Below are positions 57,561 through 64,000 of a stretch of DNA of 64,000 nucleotides, piece after piece (the first letter of the stretch is position 1; each line of letters starts with the position of its first letter). A program made the translations under genes and the position numbers. The DNA lies in contig VWZS01007474.1 of the NCBI GenBank assembly GCA_013397075.1, positions 534,791 to 598,790 of the forward strand, written 5' to 3'. Below the pieces are notes generated by a model, which made no database searches, was not told the DNA's origin, and worked only from the letters and a program-made list of their open reading frames with translations. This DNA is from Rhabdornis inornatus. Its lineage: Eukaryota > Chordata > Aves > Passeriformes > Rhabdornithidae.

Positions 57561-60500
57561 ATGGCAGACACCGAGGATGCCCCGCGCGATGCCGGGGAGG
57601 GCGCGGGGGAGGACGGCTCCCTCCCGAATGAATCCTTCCCGCTCTCCTCTCTGGCCAACCTGTTCGAGAGCGAGGACACCCCGAGTCCCACCGAGGCAGC
57701 CCGGGGTCCCCCCGGCGCTGGGGATGGAAAGCAAAACCTCCGCATGAAATTCCACGGGGCCTTTCGAAAAGGTGCCCCGAAGCCCATGGAGCTGCTGGAA
57801 GCCACCATCTACGAGTCCCCCGTGGTCCCCGCGCCCAAGAAAGCCCCCATGGATTCTCTCTTCGACTACGGCACCTACCGCCACCACCCCAGCGAGAACA
57901 AGCGCTGGCGCAGGAGGATCGCGGAGTGAGTACGGGACCCCAGCGCCCCCCGGTGCGGCGGAGGGTGCTCGGCTGGGGGCACCCCGGTGGGGATGTTCAG
58001 TAGCTGGGGACGTGGGCTGACCTTTGGGTTACTTTGGGCAGAGATGCCGCTCGCAAGGAGCAGCTCCGTGGCTGTGCCATGCCGGGGTGGGGGTCCGCAG
58101 TTCCCCCCGTACCGCGGGGCCGGGAGCGCGCTCTCCTTCCCCCTTTACGGGCTCCATGAAAGAGGCTCTGTGCGCCCGGCCGCTCCCCTGGCCGGTGCGG
58201 CCGTCTGGCTGCGGCATGAAAGGGCTTTTCAGGAGGGCCTCCGCCCTGCCCGCGCCAGGAAACCGGAGCCGGGGGGGGGCAGCCCGCGGCCGGACGCACA
58301 ATGCCCCTCTGTGCCGGGCACCTGGGGCAGCCCGCCAGTGTCCCCACCCAGGGGTGCAGCCGGCTTAGGAAAGCGGGATGTTCTCCCGTGGACGTGGATA
58401 GAAGGTTAGGATGCCCCATGAGATCTCAGCTGGGGCAGCCGCCGTCAATCCCGTCCCCATTCCCCATGCCCGGTGCTGACCGGTGCCCCCATTCCTGGTG
58501 CCCCCATTCCCGGTGCCCAGAGCTGACCAGTGCCCCCATTCCCGGTGCTCGGATCTGTCTCTGGTCCATCCCCCACTGCTGCAGACTGCTCCGACCGGTC
58601 TGGCTTCACCCGTGGTGCCGGAGCGTGACCAAGCCAGCGGCCCGTCCCTCCCGGGGGGCACAGCTGGGGGCCCCAAGCGCTGCAGCTCCCGGGTGGGAGC
58701 TGGCAAGGCACTGGGAGCACTGGGATGCTGTGGGTGGGGAGGCTGGCCTGGCCTCTTGGGTGACCCCAGCCGGGAGGTGTCCCCACGTGCCTGTCCCCAG
58801 TGTCTGAGCGCCCTCAAGCTCATTGGGGAAAGCCGAGGCAGCGGCTCCTGTTCCCAGCGCTGACGTTTCCCCCGCAGGAAGCAGCCGCCGGCCGCAAAGG
58901 GGCCGGCTCCCGACCCGCCCCCCGTCCTCAAGGTCTTCAACAGACCCATCCTCTTCGACATCGTTTCCCGGGGGTCCCCGGCCGGCCTGGATGGGCTCCT
59001 CTCCTTCCTGCTCACCCACAAGAAGCGCCTCACGGACGAGGAGTTCCGAGGTGAGGACCTGGGTGTTCCTTGCCGTGGTGCCAGGGCTGTGCCGTGACCG
59101 GTGACGATCCCCGTATTCCTGGGGGATGCACAGCTCTGACATGGGGAGCCAGAGGCCTGAGGGGTTTGCCCTGGCCCCCCCTCAGCACCTTCCACTCGCA
59201 GAGCCCTCCACGGGAAAGACCTGCCTGCCCAAAGCCCTGCTCAACCTGAGCGGGGGCAAGAACGACACCATCCCCGTCCTGCTGGACATCGCCGAGAAGA
59301 CGGGAAACATGCGGGAATTCATCAACTCACCCTTCAGGGACGTCTACTACCGAGGTGGGGGGCGTGGGGCCACTGCTGGCCCTGCCTGGGCATGGGGGAC
59401 ACTGTGGGGGTTCAGGGACCAGAGAAGGGACTTGGGAAGGTCCCGGGGCGAGGAGGTGGCTGACGGGCAGTGGTGTCACAGGTCAGACAGCCCTTCACAT
59501 CGCCATCGAGCGCCGCTGCAAGCACTACGTGGAGCTGCTGGTGGAGAAGGGAGCAGACGTCCATGCCCAGGCCCGCGGCCGCTTCTTCCAGCCCAAGGGC
59601 GAGGGAGGCTACTTCTACTTCGGTTAGCAGGAGGGGGGGCTGCACCCCAAGGTGTCCTCCCCGCAGCGGGGAAGGGGTGACAGGAGCCCCGGTGTTGTCC
59701 CCGCAGGTGAGCTGCCCCTGTCGTTGGCCGCCTGCACCAACCAGCCGCACATCGTGCACTACCTGACGGAGAACGGGCACAAGCAGGCGGACCTGCGGCG
59801 CCAGGACTCCCGCGGCAACACCGTGCTGCACGCCCTGGTGGCCATCGCCGACAACACCCGCGAGAACACCAAGTTTGTCACCAAGATGTACGACCTGCTC
59901 CTCGTCAAGTGTGCCAAGCTCTTCCCCGACACCAACCTGGAGACCCTGCTCAACAACGACGGCCTCTCTCCGCTCATGATGGCAGCCAAGACCGGCAAGA
60001 TCGGGGTACGGTGTTCCCCCCGTGTTGGGGGACGTCTCTCTGCCATCCCTGCTGAGCCCTGTCACACTCAGTGCGTGCACGGCTTCTCTCTGAAGATGCT
60101 GGTGGAAACATGGATGTGCAGCCTATTAACCTGGCTAATTAACACCCCTTTGCATGCTGGCCCTTTCCTAATTAACTCCAGACCCTCACACAGCCCATCT
60201 TCTCCCCTGACCTGGTCTTGGCCTCTGGTGGGGCAGGCGGGGGAGTCATCAAAAATGCAAAAGCTGCAGCATCCTGGAGGGCTGCGACAGTGTCTTTGCA
60301 TCAGCCCAGGAGCACCTGGGAGCATCCTGAGCGCACTGGGGTGCCGCGACAGGATGGAATGGGAGGAGGGCAGGATGCCCCAAGCAGGAGGGGCCGGGTC
60401 TGTGAGTAGCATTCCTCCCTCCCTCCGGCAGATCTTCCAGCACATCATCCGGCGGGAGATCACGGACGAGGACGCCCGGCACCTCTCCCGAAAGTTCAAG

Positions 60501-63156
60501 GACTGGGCGTACGGCCCCGTCTACTCCTCCCTCTACGACCTCTCCTCGCTGGACACCTGCGGGGAGGAGGTGTCTGTGCTGGAGATCCTCGTCTACAACA
60601 GCAAAATCGAGGTGTGCAGGAGCTGGGGGGGACTGGGAGGGGTCTGGAGGGGACCGGGTGGCCCCCATGTCAGCACCCATGTGTCACCAGAACCGCCACG
60701 AGATGCTGGCCGTGGAGCCCATCAATGAGCTGCTGAGGGACAAGTGGCGCAAGTTTGGGGCTGTCTCCTTCTACATCAGCGTGGTCTCCTACCTCAGCGC
60801 CATGATCATCTTCACCCTAGTCGCCTACTATCGCCCCATGGACGGCCCTGTGAGTCCTCCCGCTGGCACAGCCCCTGCTCTGCCCCGCAGGGGGCTCTGC
60901 TGGGTCTCTGTCCCAGGGGATGGGGGAGCAGCTCAGCTCTGTCCTCTCCCCGCAGCCGCCCTACCCCTACACCAGCACCGCCGACTACCTGCGCCTGGCC
61001 GGGGAGATCATCACCCTCCTCACTGGAATCCTCTTCTTCTGCACAAACGTCAGTGTGCCAAAGCAGGGGGTCCTCCCATGGGACCACTGAACTCTTGGGG
61101 TCTTCAGGGGTGACAGCCCCATCCCCCTGAGGCATCCACTGCTGCCACAGTGGCCCCAGACATGGGGACCCTGCCACTCGAGACCCTCCCAATCTCTGCC
61201 TCTCTCCCACAGATCAAAGACCTGTTCATGAAGAAGTGCCCAGGTGTGAACTCCTTCTTCATAGATGGCTCCTTCCAGCTGCTCTAGTATGTGGGGAACC
61301 CCAAGGGCCACCATGAGCCACAACAGCCCCTGGGCTTGTGGCTGCAGGGTCTGACCCCAACTCTCCTCCAGCTTCATCTACTCAGTGCTGGTGATTGTCA
61401 CGGCGGGGCTGTACCTGGGTGGCATCGAGGCCTACCTGGCTGTCATGGTCTTTGCACTGGTCCTGGGCTGGATGAATGCTCTGTACTTCACTCGTGGGCT
61501 CAAGCTGACGGGGACCTACAGCATCATGATCCAGAAGGTCTGGTGGGGTCGTGGGTCTTGTCCTTCTCCAGGGGTGATTCTCCTGTGGAAGTGCAGCCTA
61601 AAGAGGTTCCTTCAGGCTTTGTGGAAGGTTCCTGTGGATCTCCACTGCCCTGCTCCCAGCCCAGTTGTGCTGGCAGCTGTGGTGCAGCACACCTCACCCT
61701 GCTCTCCATCACTTTCAGATCCTCTTCAAAGATTTGTTCCGCTTCCTCCTGGTCTACCTGCTCTTCATGATTGGCTATGCATCAGGTAAACAGCCAGGTC
61801 CCCTGGCTGGGGGAAGAACAAGCCCTGCGGCTCAGCATGGCTGGGCAGGGGGCTGCAGACCCCTGGCTCCATCCCACCTGCCCACAGTCTCAGCCTTTCC
61901 CTCCTCCCGTGGTGGAAAAGGTCTCAGCCAGCATGGAGCTACACTGGGGCCCATTGTGGATCCTGTCCTTGCCATTGCTCCTGCGGACTCGCTGTCCCTG
62001 TCCCTTCTCCCCCAGCGCTGGTGTCCCTCCTCAACCCGTGTCCCAGCAGTGAGTCCTGCAGCGAGAAGTCCAACTGCACAGTGCCCACCTACCCATCGTG
62101 CCGGGACAGCCAGACCTTCAGCACCTTCCTGCTCGACCTCTTCAAGCTCACCATCGGCATGGGCGACCTGGAGATGCTCGAGAGCGCCAAGTACCCCGGC
62201 GTCTTCATCATCCTCCTTGTCACCTACATCATCCTCACCTTTGTGCTCCTCCTCAACATGCTCATCGCCCTCATGGGCGAGACCGTGGGCCAAGTCTCCA
62301 AGGAGAGCAAGCACATCTGGAAGCTGCAGGTACCACCCCGGGGGTGGTGGGACAGGGGCTGCCTGTGCCTGGGGGGCTGCAGCATCGAGGCATCCCGAGC
62401 TCCATGGACACCTCCATGCTCAAGCGGTCCCTGGTGTGTCTGGCAGTGGGCCACCACCATCCTGGACATCGAGCGCTCCTTCCCAGTGTTCCTGCGGAAA
62501 GCCTTCCGCTCGGGGGAGATGGTCACTGTGGGCAAGGGCACGGACGGGACCCCTGATCGCCGCTGGTGCTTCAGGTAAAGGTGGGAGCCCTCGCTGGGGA
62601 GCAGCTGAGCCTCTCTCAGCAGAGCCAGCAGCATTTTGGGGGACTGGCAGCATGCACTTGTTTGCTTTGCACTGATTTGGAGGCAGCTGGCATTGCTGGT
62701 GGGTGCTGGAGCTCCCACCCCGCCTCCTGGGCTCTCTGTGCAGCCCCTGAGGGTCTGACCTTCCCCACAGGGTGGACGAGGTGAACTGGTCCCACTGGAA
62801 CCAGAATCTGGGCATCATCAGTGAGGACCCGGGCAAGAGCGACACATACCAATACTACGGCTTCTCCCACACCGTGGGGCGGCTGCGGAGAGGTGAGCGC
62901 CGTGCTGCGGGCTGGGATCATCCCTCAGGATGCTGCTTGCAGCCTCTGATGAGCCCCAGGAGCGGATCTAGGGGCAGGCTCCCAGCTCTGCGCATCTCCC
63001 ACCCTCTCCACAGATCGGTGGTCGACGGTGGTGCCACGCGTGGTGGAGCTGAACAAGAGCTGCCCGCCGGAGGAGGTGGTGGTGCCCCTGGGGACCATGG
63101 GCACAGCAGAGCCGCGGGAGCGGCGGCACGGCCATGCCCCGAGCTCCCCGCTCTAG
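57561..63156 (+). CDS. TRPV4: TRPV4, transient receptor potential vanilloid channel 4
   Basis: Fifteen coding exons: 57561-57925, 58878-59050, 59202-59354, 59482-59622, 59707-60005, 60432-60611, 60691-60849, 60956-61048, 61213-61286, 61372-61537, 61719-61785, 62016-62329, 62447-62574, 62771-62892 and 63014-63156 (TAG at 63154). Phases agree, giving 858 residues against 871 in human. Order: acidic N-terminus with SFPLSSLANLFESED; PIP2-type basic patch KRWRRR and the proline-rich stretch before LKVFNRP; six ankyrin repeats including GQTALHIAIERRCKHYVELL; S1-S6 with the S4-S5 region [20 protein letters not shown]; selectivity filter TIGMGD; S6 LLLNMLIALMGETVGQVSKE; TRP-box region HIWKLQWATTILDIE. 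Role: Ca2+-permeable plasma-membrane channel gated by osmotic swelling, warmth and lipids. The extreme C-terminus (GTAEPRERRHGHAPSSPL) does not match the mammalian tail ending DDAPL. The start codon is the first ATG that aligns with MAD of the family. Confidence 0.97.
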
Positions 63157-63270
63157 CGCGGCAGCACCGGCTGCTCACGGACTCTGCCCGGGCTCTGGAA
63201 TCGCGATTGAGCTGGATGGTGCTTGTCTGCTCCTCAGGGATTCGCGCAGCCTCTGTCCCTCCGGCAGCCG

Positions 63271-63445
63271 CTGTCCCGGCAGGTGTCCAGCCGGGATCGG
63301 GGTCCTGGCCCTGTCCCGGCAGGTGTCCAGCCGGGATCGGGGTCCTGGCCCTGTCCCGGCAGGTGTCCAGCCCGGATCGGGGTTCTGGCTCTGCCCCGGC
63401 GGGTGTCCAGCCCGGCCCGGGGGGTCCTGGCCCTGCCCCGGCGGT
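63271..63445. repeat. 40-bp minisatellite, about 4.4 copies, in TRPV4 3' UTR
   Basis: Units start at 63271, 63311, 63351 and 63391. The first two are identical over 40 bases (CTGTCCCGGCAGGTGTCCAG, then CCGGGATCGGGGTCCTGGCC). Each unit carries CGGCAG/GTGTCC, a splice-site-like motif. The array is 115 bases after the TRPV4 stop codon. Confidence 0.95.
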
Positions 63446-63626
63446 GCCGGCTCTCACCGGCGAGCTCCGGTGCCGCCGCTTCACTTCGCTGTGCCGGGGC
63501 CGTGGCTGTGCCGTGCCGGGAGCCTCGGCCCGTGCCGGGGATGGGGAGCACGGCCCGCGCCGCCCGACAAGGCCGATGGTTTTGCCACAGAATTTTGCAC
63601 AAGATTTATATGATTATTTATTTAGT

Positions 63627-63632
63627 AATAAA
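63627..63632 (+). terminator. Polyadenylation signal AATAAA, TRPV4
   Basis: AATAAA in TTTAGTAATAAAGACTG, about 470 bases after the TRPV4 stop. It is the only canonical signal in the 3' flank. Confidence 0.65.
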
Positions 63633-63703
63633 GACTGACCCGCCACCGCCGCCTCCTCCCGACACTGAGTGATTCCGGATGGAGGAGCTGCCTGCTTCCC
63701 TGG

Positions 63704-63746
63704 CCATGCCATGCCAAGCCAAGCCAAGCCATGCCAAGCCATGCCG
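63704..63746. repeat. (CATGC/CAAGC)-type pentamer repeat
   Basis: Short run of CATGC and CAAGC pentamers immediately downstream of the TRPV4 polyadenylation signal. Confidence 0.85.
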
Positions 63747-63780
63747 TGCCTTTGGGCATGGTCACCCATCATGCTGAGCT

Positions 63781-63962
63781 CAGGTGTGGTACAGGAGTGT
63801 GATGTACAGCTGCGGTACAGGGGTGTGATGTGCTGGTGTTGTACAGGGTTGTGATGTACAGGTGCGGTTCAGGGATTTGATGCACAGGTGTGGTTCAGGG
63901 ATTTGATGCCCAGGTGCGGTACAGGGATTTGATGCACAGGTGCGGTGCAGGGATGCGGTGCA
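63781..63962. repeat. 26-bp minisatellite, about 7 copies
   Basis: Units resemble CAGGTGCGGTACAGGGATTT followed by GATGCA. Copies degrade toward the 5' side (GTGTGATGTACAG variants). The array runs nearly to the window end, and no gene is visible after TRPV4. Confidence 0.9.
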
Positions 63963-64000
63963 CGCTGTCTCCACTGGAGGGCAGCACACACCGCGCGATG

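Noticed and set aside
56514..57887. 457-residue open frame on the minus strand upstream of TRPV4
   Set aside because: It is antisense to the first TRPV4 coding exon and to GC-rich intergenic sequence. It has no recognisable domain or plausible splice structure.

Overview
The window is vertebrate nuclear DNA, almost certainly from a bird. It has intron-rich genes with GT-AG introns, several CR1 LINE fragments with typical avian 3' ends, GC-rich paired promoters, and a gene order matching human 12q24.11 (TRPV4-GLTP-TCHP-GIT2-ANKRD13A-C12orf76). I assembled the genes by hand from exon homology and splice phase. All complete models close in frame at lengths close to their human counterparts (human lengths are from memory).

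Layout: (1) 234-2707 (+), the 3' five exons of a serotonin-transporter-like SLC6 gene that starts outside the window; it is not part of the human locus as I know it. (2) 3761-4050 (+), a two-exon 61-residue single-pass membrane protein, probably the C12orf76 orthologue. (3) 8791-18841 (-), ANKRD13A, 15 coding exons, 588 residues. (4) 19724-43168 (+), GIT2, 20 coding exons, 757 residues, head to head with ANKRD13A across a CpG-rich promoter. (5) 45943-50749 (-), TCHP (trichoplein), tail to tail with GIT2 and interrupted by a 712-base assembly gap. (6) 52013-54156 (+), GLTP, 5 exons, 210 residues, head to head with TCHP. (7) 57561-63156 (+), TRPV4, 15 coding exons, 858 residues.

The genes do not form one pathway. 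They are a conserved synteny block: a monoamine-type transporter, a ubiquitin-binding endocytic adaptor (ANKRD13A), an ArfGAP scaffold (GIT2), a keratin/centrosome coiled-coil protein (TCHP), a glycolipid carrier (GLTP) and a Ca2+-permeable channel (TRPV4). Two head-to-head pairs (ANKRD13A/GIT2 and TCHP/GLTP) probably share promoters.

The most unusual object is in the last GIT2 intron. In a tract of about 650 bases (41581-42230) the + strand has 15 G against 133 C by hand count, and no GG dinucleotide, between flanks of normal composition. It looks like near-complete G-to-A conversion on one strand. About 0.3 kb downstream lies an LTR-like segment with CCAAT, TATA and AATAAA elements, followed by a tRNA-Lys-type primer-binding site that ends 17 bases before the last GIT2 exon. 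The polarity fits APOBEC-type editing of minus-strand cDNA from an endogenous retrovirus in + orientation, but the link between tract and LTR is inference. Other points of interest are a likely false duplication at a one-base gap (7236), several GC-rich minisatellites, and a pre-miRNA-sized hairpin in a GIT2 intron.
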